A stretch of 64,000 bases of DNA from Triops longicaudatus (Eukaryota; Arthropoda; Branchiopoda; Notostraca; Triopsidae): the NCBI GenBank assembly GCA_022885665.1, contig JAGQDJ010000132.1, positions 62,001 to 126,000 on the forward strand. The letters run 5' to 3'. The notes below the pieces were generated by a model. That model was not told where the DNA came from and searched no databases. It was given only the letters and a program-made list of their open reading frames with translations. The position numbers were made by a program, and so were the translations under genes. Below are positions 33,336 through 47,200 of the stretch, one piece after another. Each line of letters begins with the position of its first letter. Position 1 is the stretch's first letter.

Positions 33336-36300
33336 CTACCTACTGCTGTTACCAGCAGCAGCGTAGCGCAAACGCTGCAGGCCCTGTCGCGCATATCTCA
33401 CCAAATCCCGTAAAGAGCTATGCAGAGTTAAGGGCCCGCATATCCGATCCAACTCGATGAAGAAATCTAGACCGAACAAGAAAAAAAACTTACTTCAAAT
33501 TGCCAATGATAAATGTTTAAAAGCAATGAATACAATAACAGAAACAAAATAAATGAGGCACGAAACCGTTTATCTCAATATTGTTATTTTTTTTTATTAC
33601 CTTGCAACTCGGCTTGGTGGACTAGCACGTCGCCTTGTTCCCATAAATCGTGGCTGGAGTTTAAGTACACCGAGTACTGGTTCTGTTTTAGTAGGATGTT
33701 GTGGACTGCTACGGGTACAGGAACGTAACCGTTCAATGCACCATTGTTGACCTGAGCCGCATCCGGCTTAGCTCCGCCTCCTCCGGGGTTTGCGGCGTTG
33801 GCCAGAGCGGCAGAAGCCCCGCCTCCTGAGCTGTTGGAAGTACCAGCATTACTACTGGCGTTGGCAACAGCACTATTGCCACCTCCTGGTGGTATTTCTC
33901 CGCTGCTGTAGCCCGAAGATTGACTCCCGACAGAGCCAACTGAGCCGGCTGGTGAAGGCGTGGGTGACAAAGGCGAAGGTGTGCCGGTACTTCGGAAGAG
34001 ACCGGTATTGGTGGTGGTATTGGGTGCTACCGAGGTTGGTACAGGTACGGCAGCCGGTACATTGTTATAAGGGTGCGTGCCGGGCTGTTCTCTTTTGGCG
34101 TCGTCGTTGATTTTCTACGAAAAAATTTGAAATTGATTAATTTCGAAACTTTAGGTAAATAAATAAACCTAAATTAAACAATTACGAAATATAAAGTAAA
34201 ATCTAAAACACAAACGCACATAACACATACTGAATTTATTATACTGCACTTGACCAATAGGTTTTTAAGTCAGAAATTCCAGACACTTTTTAGTTCATTC
34301 CTAACAGACTCTGTAATACTTAACTGAATTCCGAAAATTACCTTCTGGTAGTCGTTGATGATTCGCTGGAGTTCTTTGGCTTCTAAATGCCGCATTCGGT
34401 ACAATTTCAAGTACAACAACGATTGGCACCGCAAACTGCAAACGCATAATAAAATTAACACACAAAATAATAATAATAGTAACACATAATAATAATAATC
34501 ACATACACAAAACGAATAAATGAAACTATATACAAAGAAACGTTAAATAGTCACAAATTAAACAGAAATCAAATAAATGAACAGACATAGGTAAATAAAA
34601 GAGAAATAATAGAAACAAAAATTAGGTGAACTTCAAATTAATTTGTGGAAAAATTTTTAACAAAGAGGAAAGCAGTAAGATTACATAGTAAGGTTACACA
34701 ATGTTATGAGCGGAATGCGAAACGTGGACAAAAGTATAATTACCTTAGGACGACAAGCTTAGAATCCACTTGCTGTAGCGCCTTTTGAGAAGAAGATATG
34801 GTTCTAGACGGATAAAAACATGTTAACAATTGCTTTATCGCTAAAAAATTGCTTCAACGAAGAACAACTGAGTTAAAAAAAGTTTAGAGAATTCCCCAAA
34901 ATATGTGTTTAGAAGGAAATCTTTACTTGATTAAGCCTAAGGTATCCTTATAAAGGATATGCGCCGATTTCTCCATGGCCGGATCGTGTTCCATGGCGAT
35001 TCCCGTTAAAATGAAATACAGTACGGCTTCTAAGTACTGTTTAACTTGTAAAGTTCGGTTCGACTGCCGGTCAGCTGCGTGTTTCAATTTCTTAGCTTCT
35101 ACCAAATACTGATTCTGGTCTCGGGCATCCCTACATTCCATGAAACAAAACAACAATAAAAACAAAATTACCAACAGAAACACACCTAACACGTAATATA
35201 GAAACATATTTACTACAACTAACATTAAAATAACGTTACTTAAGAACAAAACACAAGCTGCACTAAGATGGGACAAATAGCAAGCATTCTTCCATTACGT
35301 CGTACTTGTTTTTTACATCCTCAATTTCATTTTCAAACTACTGCACAAAGAAAGCAGCATAGTTGTAGCAAGTCTCCCCAACCCTTGCCGAAAACGGTCC
35401 TTTGCGCCCGATCACAAAGCCGGACCAGAACACGCACATCAGCGCAAGCAAGTTACAAGCTAAAACTATTTCACTGACCACCGAACGTTTTTTGATGCGC
35501 TCAGTTTTGCATTGCACAAGGCTACAGGGCTTCAATTATATAAACTGGGACCACTTATACTAGTTAAAACGCTGATTATATAATCAGTATTCAGTTATAT
35601 GGGCAACGCAAAAATAAAATAACGAAACGATGAAGAGTAAATGTAAAATTAAACTAAACATAAAGTAGACACACAAAATCCATTGAAAAGTGAGAAACGA
35701 ACAAAATGTTGAACTGTATAAAAAAAAAGCTAAAATTAAATACTGAAGACCAATCACAATAAGACTTACAAGTCAATATCGTCAGAGCCTGGTAGTGGTC
35801 GTGGCGTCTCAAAGTAGCTATAATACACCGGCTCAGATGTGCTGCTACTCGTACTCGCCGGTGCTCCTCCCACCATTGCACAACCCACAGCGTTTTCTTT
35901 ACGTTCACTTGACCCGATTCTACTCTCAGGCCCCGCCCCTTCCGTTTTCTCCGTCTTAATTTCCGTTTTCGTTTTATTGCTGCCGTGTCCGTTCATCAGC
36001 TCCGCCTTCTTTTCCTCTACCATGTCCCCGTTTCGCTCATGGTTGGTAAACAAGCTCAACGGTGAGCTCCGCCCACTGGCCCCGCCCCCTTTCATCTCTT
36101 TGGTCCTCGCTCGTTTCGCTTCCTTCGCACTTTCCTTTAATTTCCCCGTCTTTTCCTTCTCTTTTTCTCTCCCCGGTTCGTCCATCACTAGTGATTTCTT
36201 GGCTGGGGGTGGTGGCGCCACCGTCGCTTCCGATTCAGCGTCTGAATTCCGTCTTTTCCGTTTTTCTTTCCGCTGTTCCGGTGTTTTCCTGTCCACCAAC

Positions 36301-39300
36301 TGCTTTTTGCTGCTACTCTTGCTATTATTACTACTATTATTGCTGTTATTCGCTGGCGTGGCCGCTAGCTCCGACCCTTTTTGCTCTCTGTTCTCCTTTT
36401 CGCCCCCGTTGTGATGTTTCGAACGTCGTCCGCTGGCTGACGATGACACTGAGCTCGAACTTGGCCTCCGTTGTCGTTTTTTGGCGCTGCTTTTCTCACC
36501 AGGAGACGGAGTTTGAGCGTTAGCCCCGCCGACGGGTCCATTTTCGGTTTCGGTTAAGGCTTTCTTCTCTCCTGGTCGTCGAAGCAACAAGTTTAACCTT
36601 AAACGGCACATTAGGCTCGGTTTTGCGTCCTGCCCACTCGCTACGCCATCTACTACAGATTTTGGCGTCCTAGTTTCGTTCATTTCCGCGAGAGGTCTTT
36701 CATTGCTTGATGCCCGGAGGGGTGAGTCGGTGCTTTTGAGCTTTTTGTTATCTGAAGATGAAGAAGTCGACGATATTGAGTTGGAAGATCGTCCTCGCGG
36801 CCCAATTAATCTCATAATCGCTTTGCTTTTCATTTTATCTTGCACCGATTTGCCACCGTGGTCCAACTTGGGCGGGCTCTTCTTGCCTTTGTTCATCACA
36901 GGAGGCGGAGCTTCGTCCTCGGAGCTGCTAGATGATAAGGACGAGGACGACGACGACATTTCGGATATCACAGGGCTTTTGGAGGCCAAGGAAGAAGGCG
37001 CTCTGGGAGGTGCCGGTGGTGGCGCTGCTGTCTGCACCGGTAACGGTGACGTCAAGCGAGGTTTGGCTGGTGAGGGCGTACCAGTAACGTCTACGTCACT
37101 CGTGGTAGTGTCTTTGTCCTTTTCCTTATGCTTATGACCACTGACCCCGCCTCCTTCGTCTTCCGAGGACGATTCGGACGACGAAGGCGATGAGGAGGAG
37201 GAGCTTGAGGGTGACGAGGATGAAGACGACGACGGTGACGATAAAAACTCTCGCGAGTTCGGTTGCCTTTTATTAACAGGTGACAAGGCCGCAGCGGCGG
37301 GTGTGCTCGTCACTGGTCCTTTGACGGCAAGGCTCTTCGGCGGTCGGCCACGCTTTTTCTTGGGTGTCACTACCGTAACTTCGCGTATGGATGACTGTTC
37401 GGTGACCGGAGGTGGAGCCTGCGTTGGATCGGGCACTTTTTTGCCCCCTTGGCCCGAAAAAGCCGGCGACGCTAGGTGGCGACGGTGCTGAGAGCTGGTG
37501 GAGTGTGTGGAGGCCACCGAAGACGGTCTCGCTGGCCGCTGAACGTCTTCTTTCTCCGGTTCGACATCTTCTTTACGCTGAGAAGTCTTGGCAGGTTTAG
37601 CTTGCTTAGGAGGTTCCTCGTCTTTGCCGTTGGTGGCGCTGTCATCAGAGTCCGAGAAGCCGAACGGTGACAACATCGGTGGTACGATAATATTGCCTAA
37701 AGCGTCGTGTAATTCTTTGCTCAATTCTGGCGCGATTTCGTCCTCTTCATCGTCGCTGCTGTTGACTGCGTTGCTTTGGTTCATTTTCTATATAAAAAAA
37801 GTTTCAAAAATAGCACTGAAAAAAGTTGCGTAAAGTAAATTACAGTAGGAGGCTCGTCAAAACTTAGACTGGTGTTGAGATCCACTTGAGGTGGATTAGG
37901 CGGCTGGAGAAAATCCGTAAGCCGCCAACTGCTCACTGAAGCCTGCTGCAATGAAATTTATTAACAAATAAAATCACGAATGAAAATATACAAAAACTCA
38001 ACGAAAAAATGAAAATACATTTTTTAGGAAACACGCAATTACTAAAAGTAATCTTAAATATCTAATTGAATTTGATTTAAAAATTCTTGTCAAAGGGCTG
38101 TTCAAAAACAAAAGACGTAAAAGAACCAACTAAAATTAAATAAATCCATAAACTATACAGGAATGCAGTAAGAATACAGACTCAAAATATTAAAATGTGA
38201 AGAACTTACTAAATTATTTTGTAAAAATTACTGCAACCAGTTAATTATGAATACGTTATTAGCCAGTACTCAAAAGAGTCATTTTTTTTAAAAAAAAAAA
38301 AAGGCAACACTATAAACTTTAAAAGTATTCGCGTTACTGGAGGCGATTCGGGCGGTGGTTGTGAGGTTTTGTCGACGTCTTTGGTAACGGTTTTATTCTC
38401 TCGCTGTGCTCTTGTTTCTTCTTCGTCTTCTTCCTCAGGTTCTTCGTCGCTGCTGGAATCAGTACCCGACGCCGAGGGCGAATTAGAGCTCGAGCCATCG
38501 TCGCTGTTTTCGCCTTCGTCGCTCGAAGTGCTCAAACGTTTCGTTGGTGGATGCAGCGGTGACAATGACTTCCGTGAAGGTGGACACGGCGTTTCGGGAG
38601 CCAAGGGTGATATGGGTGACGCGATCGGTGATCTCATCAACGAGGACCTGTATTTTTTTCGAAATGAAAGAGAATTAATTCAAAATTCACCCTATACGTT
38701 TCATTTGTAGTATTTTCTAGATATATGTCTTGCAATACAAGTTTTGGGTCACTGTGTTTCAGCTTACATTGAGTTTAACTATTGACTCTAAATGTTTAAA
38801 TCTTTTGGTGTTGACTGACAAAAACTAAGTAAAACTCACTTAAAGCTAAGAAACACTAGTTTAGATAGTTTTCACTAGTGAAATTGTACAGATTTTGTGC
38901 AGAATTCAAATAAAGTAAAAACGACTTAAAACTAGTTAGAGCTATTTTACTGCTGGACAAAAAAATTATAAAAGAAAAAATTAACACAAGTCTAAACCAT
39001 TCAATGTTTGCCACATTACTGGTTACATAGTTGAAATACTATTGTTTTTTAATTATAAGGATTTGAATTGCAATTACAGACTAGTTTCATGGGAAAAACT
39101 GGTGACAGACAAGTGTTAAACTAGCTAAAAACTAAACCAAACTACAGACTAGCTCGGACTGTTGAAAAATGTTTTGAAGCAAGAGTTTAAAATGTAACAC
39201 TATTAAACGAAAACTAACTCAAACTAGTGCTAGAAAAATATAACACAAAAAACTTGAATCTGTACGACTATAACTACAATGAACTAAAAAAAATGTTTTT

Positions 39301-42300
39301 TCTATTGCTTCAGGGAAAACATGTACGAAATGCACCTCGGATCAGGTAAATCAGTTGATCTATCCGCCCCAGCTATGCCACTAGGGCCGGAGGACGGGCC
39401 TTCAGTGTCCGAGTTGTTGTCTTCGCTGTCGGAAATGTTTAGATCGTTTTGCACCAAACTATCGAGTCGTTTCAGCGAGTTTGAAAAACTCGGTGGCCCG
39501 GCCCCCGGGGGCCGCAACGGCCCGTTGTCCACTACTGGGTTCAAAAGTGGGGCCACCGTATGGTGCGAGTTGTTGAGCATCTTGGAAAATTCACACCGAC
39601 TCGGATCAAACTCGTTCCGGGGCGTGGCCGCAATCTCAGGAATCAACTTGCCCACTTGCATTTCCTAAAAAAGTAAACAAATAAATACATGTGTAAAATA
39701 AAGAGAAAGCTTAATATAGCAAAAACTTGTACAACTTACAAATATAAGATAAAAATAGATTATGAGCAAAAAAGCAAAACGCAAACGTCTGTAATGAATA
39801 AACGAATGAATAAAACTAAAACTGACGAAAAACGGGGAAAAGAAAATACAATACAAAGCAAAGCAAATTATATAAGTACATTCCAATTGTCTTTCAACCC
39901 TTAACTCAACATAATTTAAATTTAAGTTTTAGCCTATGAAAATGTTTAAAGGTGGAAAATAAAAATCATAAATTATAAGGTACGTAAAACTAGTTATATA
40001 CAAAAATATGCAGAAATTACTCGTTATTCCCAGGTATTTTTCATTTACTTGATGATCAGATAAAATTGCTTACTTTCAGGATGAGTTCGACATCTTCGCC
40101 ACCGTTGGCCATCTGTATAAACAAAAACAAAAACATCAAACGATTTCTCTTTAGAAATTTTCCTTAAAAAACAACAATATCATTCAATAACACCATATCA
40201 ACAACAATACCAACACAACTTTTAAAAACTGTTGGCCAATAACGTACCGTCATGGAAATAAAAAATACCAATGAATTTCGTATCTAGGTCAATCTCCAAA
40301 ATTAACCAAACTCCCTCAGCAAGTCAACGTAACCTCGAACTTTACGGCAAGGCGAGCATTCAAGGCCATCCAAGTGTGGCCGACAATGCAATCTCTCAAA
40401 CATCTTTTTTCTTTTCCGTTCACATGTATTTCTTTACCCAGTTCTGTTGTTTCCCATAACCAAACGTTAATTTTTATCACCTAACGGTTCTCTACCAACA
40501 TTTCCCCCGGCCATTTCTTTTACGTACGATTTTAACCTATTTGTTTTTAACCCGAGTCAAATAAAAGTTTTCCAAACATACTTTTTAAAACTTATTTAGT
40601 TAAATGTAATTCAGAATATACAAGCCAAACTTTGCTGACAGAAAAGATTCACTTTTTGGTCCATTATAGAATGTCTAACGATGTCTGCAAAATTGGCATA
40701 GAGAAATTTCCACATCCTTAAGGGAGGAAGGGCAAAAACGCGTTCTTATCGTGCCAAATCTGCCATAACGCGATTAAGCTACCTCCAGAGCTCGAATGAC
40801 GTACGAATGCGCGAATTACGTACGTGATGACGAGACGAACACAGTACTCAAACTGAGCCAACAAGATTTGCACATTAAATAAAAATAAGTAAGCTCACCC
40901 ATCCCAGCTTTGCTCTGGAAATCAATTTCAAGGACTCGGGGAGGAACAAGTACACCGAGTCTTAAGTTTAAACCGTACCTTTTCTTGTTGTATTCGACCT
41001 AGTTTTCATTTTCTTCTTATTTTCGTTCTTTATTCCTTCCATTCTCTGCGCTTTTAACGTTCTGGCCTCATTGATTCCTTCGTCTCCCTTCCCGAAGTAC
41101 ACACAGGTTTCGATTCATTAACTCTTGTGTACATGATTAATTATAATGCTCAAGTACTTGGAAACGTAGACGTGTCAAAAGCACGGGAAAAAACATACAT
41201 ACCACCTTGCCCCGTTGCTCACCAAAAATAACGTGCTAAATTATTACTATACCTTAGTTATATCCATAAAAAGTAGGATAGAATATATATGACGAACTAT
41301 TAACGAATGCACCAGTTTTTTATTAGCAGTGGGAAACAAGGTCCATGGGAAAGTGGTACACCACATGGGCAAAATTCCAATGGCAAATACCCGTTTTATT
41401 TGTATGCTTTTAACCGTAAGAAACAGATTTCAACTAAGGAAACATGTCTAATTTTAAACAAATTCTCTTTAGAAATCATAGTTGAATCTAGTTACAACAA
41501 ACTCCCTGTTATAATGGGCGAGTTATATGATCCTAAGTTATGTAAATATACAGAAGGTGTCCGATATAACATACCTTGGAACACCGGACAGCATTTCATG
41601 TTTCTGGGAAGTTCGTTATACAGTACGGATATACTCGAATTTTCTTAAATAATTCGATCCAAGTACAATACTGTTCTCCTTTTTTGTACTTAAGCAACAG
41701 GTAGAAATAAGCCCAATATTTAGATAAGGTAAAGCATTATATATAAAGCGTGAAATCTATGTTCGCACTGAAGAAGTGTTCCACTAAAGTAAAGATAAAA
41801 AAAGGGTCGTAAAAAACTTTAATTAAGAATCAATACGTAATAATGGTAACCAACTCATTTGAACTCAATTCACGTCTTCTATTCGGTTCTATTTTCGCTT
41901 TCTCGTCCCAAACAAGGTTGGATTTTAGGATCGAATTGTGCTGCCCCACCCTTTTTAACAATCTTGGCACGAGGATGCGATTTCCATTCACGTTTCGAAC
42001 GCTTTTTCCAAAAACTTTCGACAATTCTCATTATTTGCACAAACTTGACAAAAGTATCCAAAAACTTTAAAAAAATGTTCGTTCAAACTCGGTCGAACAA
42101 CCGTGTAAACCATAACTTACGTTTAAACAACTAAGCCGAATCAAATTACAAATTTCACAACAGTTTTTAATATTAAAAACGAAATATATATTTTTAATTG
42201 AAACGTTCGTTTTCTTTTAGTTCAAGTTTATCCATACTCTGCACTATCTAAAACTTGACTTTTTCCTACGAAACTTTACATTAAATTATATTACAAATAT

Positions 42301-44272
42301 AACTAAAGATTTAAAGCAGATATAGCCATTTTTTGACTGTAACTGTAAGTTTAATTCAACGCTGAATATTAAATGTATTTATTTTCACTTAATTAAGGCT
42401 TGACTTACCGAAGCTGCGGAATAAGCTCCACCTACTCGGTTTTTCGTCACACTCGGCGGACGGGGTGGTCCGGTACCGTTTGACACGCTGTTTCTCTTGT
42501 TCATCGCCAAATTATGGTTGCGTTCATTGTAAGAGGCGTGGTTTGACAGGTTGCCAATGCTTAAAGGGGCATTGCCCCCACTAGCCCCGCCTCCTCCCGC
42601 ACTATTACTGTCTTTCTCGCGCCCACTGCTGGAGGGATAACCGCCCCCTGACGAATGATAAGGCACGGAAGAGGGAGGAGCCAAGGGAGGAACTGTTCTG
42701 GCCCGCTCGGCCCCGCCCCCTCGGGGTGGGTTGGGCCTTTGGGACGACGACGAAGAAGAGGATGCAGAGGAGCTTGGAAACCGAGGAGGAGGAGGAGCAT
42801 TGCGGTAGGAAGGCTTTTTGGGCGCGGCAAATTCCAGTTTAGCCCCGCCCACGGACGAGTTGAAGCCTCTAGGGACCACATCCTCGTCATCGTCCGGATC
42901 GTGGTGTTGTTTTGAAGGGAGGGGCGTCTGTGGCTGCTGCCAGACGCCGATAAGTCCCTTCTGGTCATCCACAATCGAATGTTTGAGTTGATCAAAATTG
43001 CCCAAAGCTTCTTCAATCAGTTTACGCGTCGCGTCGTGTGCCGGGGGCGGAACCTAACATGAAGAAACGTCGAAAGAACGAAAAACATTTTTTAAATTCT
43101 AGTAAAGTTACGTCAAGCAAAAGATAGACACGCGCCTTTCCAACATTTTTCTCTTGATACCCAAATGGTGCTCAACGGAACGCTATGTAACTCAATAGAA
43201 ACGCAATTAACAGCAATACACAATTACCCAAAGAAACTCGATTGTTCAAGAATAATAATTTAATCCGGTTTAAGAAGCACTGTGTTAGACTAAGGTTAAG
43301 TTAGACTAAGTTCGGTTAGGCCAGACAAAGTTGAGTTAGTATTTGACTAATCAACTAATTTTCTCAATTCTTAACTAACTTGCCTTTAATTCAGATTATA
43401 CTAATGTAATGTTAAAGTCAAGTATTGTAGATTTAATTACAATACCTTAGATTAGAGTTTATTTAAGATTAAGTTACTTTTGGTTATGGTTTATCCTTAC
43501 TAAAGTTAAGTTATAACAATGCTAACTTGGGTTGGGTTATAGGTAGGGTTAGGTTACGTGAAGACCAGGTTTTCCCCACTTGGACAGAATGGAGAATCAA
43601 TTTATCGTTAGCTCTACGACCCGAGACAAGTGTTTTCTAGAACCGAGTTTTAATAGGTCATATTCCAAATACTTGCGATTAGGGGCACACGAACATTATA
43701 GAAATTTTCACTGGCTACTCTGGCGTGTGTTTTCTTGCGTGGAGTAGCAGAAACACACCAAACGGGTGCGCTGTGACTACTCTAAGGCAAAAGTGCTCCG
43801 GAACAAGGTGTGAAAAATGCCGTAAGCTCTCGACCCGGTGACCAAGATCTGAACGCGGGGTTTTTGAAAGAACTAACGATCTCAACCAACTGTACGCCAC
43901 TCGCCAACAATGAAATTTCCTCCTTTCTAAAACCATGCGTCGGGGTCAGAAAACGTTCAAAAGTGATACGAACGAATTAATTCTCGGACCGAATCAGTGA
44001 CCCAAAGACATGGCTTTGGCAAAGCGGAAAATTTCATTGTTGGCCAGTGGCGTGCTGTTCCCTCCTGTCCTTAAACGAAAAACAAAACTGTGTATTTTAA
44101 CAAGAAACCTCCTAAATAAGTTTACGTAACGTGTTTAAAGTTACTGCGTATGTATTACCTTAATTGGTGCGCTGAAAAGGGGCGTGAAGCTTTCAGGTTC
44201 TACTGCCAACTGCGCCCGGGCTTGGCGCTGCTTCTCCCGGTCACGAAGGCGTTCCCCGGCCGTCGAGGACAT
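33336..44272 (-). CDS. lilli: AF4/FMR2 family member (fly Lilliputian), super elongation complex scaffold
   Basis: Twelve minus-strand exons join in frame to about 1519 residues: 44159-44272, 42409-43053, 40074-40112, 39336-39664, 38338-38647, 37844-37945, 35770-37787, 34927-35130, 34744-34803, 34342-34435, 33601-34114, 33336-33466. The N-terminal homology region reads ERLRDREKQRQAR..FTPLFSAPIK, then LIEEALGNFDQLK. Next come VELILKEMQVGKLIPEI, the acidic Ser motif LNISDSEDNNSDTEG, SSWRLTDFLQPP, and a 672-residue Ser/Lys-rich disordered exon with RGRPPKS. The C-terminal homology domain has YLVEAKKLKHAAD, QYLEAVLYFILTGIAMEHD, LRCQSLLYLKLYRMR, VHNILLKQNQYSVYL, DLWEQGDVLVHQ and CGPLTLHSSLRDLVRYAR. 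Family members bind P-TEFb through the N-terminus and assemble ELL and ENL/AF9 to release paused polymerase II. The start is provisional: the first exon stays open upstream of the ATG to a plausible acceptor, so a further 5' exon is likely. Confidence 0.95.
41479..41645. repeat. Pogo/Tigger-like fragment in AFF intron 2
   Basis: Starts TAGTTGAATCTAGTTACAAC and contains AAGTTCGTTATACAG and GGATATACTCGAA, the same reiterated boxes as the TA-flanked element at 4651-4794. Edges are uncertain. Confidence 0.45.
43280..43560. repeat. TTAGG-like degenerate tract in AFF intron 1
   Basis: The plus strand carries AAGGTTAAGTTAGAC, TTCGGTTAGGCCAGAC, GGGTTGGGTTATAGGTAGGG and TTAGGTTACG among similar words, the G-rich orientation of the dispersed TTAGG-like family. 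Confidence 0.5.
43894..44053. mobile_element. MITE with 27-base inverted ends, family copy B
   Basis: The left arm (43894-43920, ACGCCACTCGCCAACAATGA then AATTTCC) and the right arm (44026-44053, ending TTGGCCAGTGGCGT) are near-perfect inverted repeats. The 160 bp element lies in AFF intron 1 and has no coding capacity. Its relative at 398-536 is more degraded. No superfamily is assigned; a target duplication was not clear. Confidence 0.65.
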
Positions 44273-47200
44273 ACTTTCGCCCGAGTTAACGCCAGACCTT
44301 TGAGGAAAGAAGGAAGTTTAGATTTAGCTACGGTGAAAAATACGAGCACAAATCAAAATAAAATGTCTCAAATAAAACATCCGACAAGAATTGCAGTCAG
44401 ATTCTAGTATACAGCTTTTCATTCAAGACAGCACGACTGTTTCCATTTCAAAAGTTCAAAGGAAATTCTCGAAAACACTTCTGAGTGTGAAATCATATTA
44501 TCAAATTTAAACAGAAACTATGGACGGAAGAAATAACTAGGCAATAATGTAATGAGAAAATTTAAAATAAAAGCAAAATGTCAAAATCACGCGCGAGTCG
44601 CTTAAAGATGTTAACAAAGAAAAAGTCACAAAAATTCAAATCTTAAAATATTTAAATGAAAAAATTACAACAACTGAAATATACGACAGCGCTTCAGGCG
44701 AGCTACTACATAGTTTACTACGCGTTCAACGTAATCTAAATTTTACAGAATTCTTTAATGTTATCTAAGTTTTATTTGAGTATATTCTTGCTCTATATTA
44801 TTTTGGTGCATTACATTGTTTCACTTAATCTAACATAAAAAAGGTTGTGAAACACATTGTTCCCTTTTCAACGTGCAATATTCGATAAACGTTTACGTAT
44901 ATGCCAGAGGACTAATTAACTCATGCAAGAATAATTACGCTAATTAGGTTGACATGCCGTACGCTACTTAAAGCTGTTAAAAATTTTTGCCTGGTCAATC
45001 TCATGAAAAATCTTTCATTTGTCATACTTCTGGTCAAGTTTTACAGAAGATCTTGGTTCGTAACGCCCAGAAATTAGTTCTACAAAATGTGCAACCTCAA
45101 CAGAAACTTTTGTCAGAAACGAGACCAAACTTGTTCATTCAATTACGTAACCACAAAGACGTCGCATCCAGCAAAGGCTGGTGAGGAAGTGAGGCATCAC
45201 CCACCCCCCAAAAAATCATGAATTCGTAGACCCAACAATTTTTTGGATAGGTGAAGAGAAACTGCAGTATTTGCAAAAAGATTTACATATTACAATATTT
45301 TAATTTACCCACCCACCCATCCCAACCTGCTTGTGCAAATAAACTGGAAATTTTGCACGAGAAATGTCAAAAACAAATCACACGACTTGAAATCCCAATT
45401 TGCTGCCTCGTTTCAATAATAAAGAAAATCCTTCGTCGACAGCTACACCTGCTTTGCATCGATATAACTAGGCGAAATTCGCTCCCTAACTTGAAGTACG
45501 CGCTGAACCCAGGTGTAAGAAAAATGGCTTAACTTGGCTGTCACTCGAAATTATACTTCGCATTTAAAAAGGAACGTACGAACAGTTTACATTTATTTTT
45601 ACAGAAGAAGTATCCTTTCAGCCTCTTTTCTGGCACTGAGTGTCAAATTTCTACAAGTCGGGATTCCGAGCTAGATTACGGTTGATAGAACTCGTTTTAT
45701 CTAGTTCGGTGTGTGAACTCGGAACTGGACAAATTTTCAATTAATATTGTCTATATTATCAAGCTCAACGTGGTTTACTGTAATCAATTCTAATTTGGTT
45801 CGACAAAAGACCCACTGGTTATTATGTATGATTGTTTAGTGTCTGTATAAACAACCTGCGGTTTTTTCATAAGTCACAGAAGGGCTTCTGAGACGATAAT
45901 ACAAAACACACAGCATTAAATAATACGCAAAATAACACGAGTAAAATAATTTAATAAATGTACGTTTCAGGACGTGAGCTAAAGTAGGCACTACTCGTTT
46001 TTAACCCTTTATGGACCGAATAGACTTGAGTCCCCAGATCGTTTGAAATCGACTGTACTGGCTCAGAACACTTGCTGACTAATTTGAATCCTCACGATTG
46101 CTTCACTTTTGCCGTGAAGTGAACCCTGGCTCGATTTTTACCTGAACGAAGTTGAACGGGTAGCTTCGTATTTTTTTATTTAACTTCTTAGTAGGCAAGT
46201 AACCATAACAAAATAAAAGAAACTCAAAACGACCAAAACTATAGTCATAATATTAAAAAATGTATCATAGGCGTTCCTCATAAAATTAACAAAAGAACAA
46301 CAATAAGTCTCGTTATTTTCTGGTTCTATAATCCATAAGTACGCACTCCGAAGAGAATTACATGATCTCCTTCACAAAAGTATTGTGATTTATAGTTGTG
46401 TCCATAAAGGGTTAATCTACCTTAAATAAATTAACCGAATGAAACTTTACCTAACACCTAACCTAAGTTGAATTATCTATTATTTGTACTTTATCTTACC
46501 TACTTTAGTTTTACTTAACTCTTCCTAACTTAGTTTTACCTAACCTAGCCTTTTCACTGAATTTGAGTTAAATCCATCTATCGTTTAAGGTTTCTGAAAT
46601 AGATTGGATTAAAAAAGCCTCATCTGGCTTACCAGTTCAAGGCAGCTACTATTCTAATTGTAGCAATGCTAAAATAACATGGCTTGCATATGTGCAGAAG
46701 AAAGTACGTCATGTACACGTTAACAAGTACCCGTAAATCGAAAAAAAAGAAAGTAGCTTAAATTTCTAAAATTTCAAACATTCAGACGATCGTTCTATGC
46801 AAGTTGAATTGAAAGAAAAATGTAGTACAAATATTTAAACAAGAACGCTAATTTTTTACTTTAATAAAGCTTCTAGACTTGAAAAAGAACTAAATCGGAC
46901 CTAAATTAAACAGAGTTTGAGAAACTTCAAGTTATCTTAACTGAACTGAACCTTCACGAATATTCAAACTGAATTCACCCAAGTTTGAAGATTTAACGTG
47001 CATTTCAAAGTTTTTTTAATGCTCTGAATTAATTTTATAAAATCTGTTTCGAACTGAGGTTCACACTCTGAATTTGCCCAGTTCTGAGCGTTATCTATAC
47101 ACAAAAGCCTTTTTTATGAAACTAGTAGTGCACTACCCAGGTTTTGACTTAGAATTTGTGTACTTTTCAACTTCAGTCGTTCTTAGCAAGTGAAAGATGG

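Noticed and set aside
35839..36523. Long plus-strand open frames opposite the AFF gene
   Set aside because: They are the antisense of the Ser/Lys-rich 2 kb AFF exon; their Leu/Ser-rich translation is a reflection of that composition.
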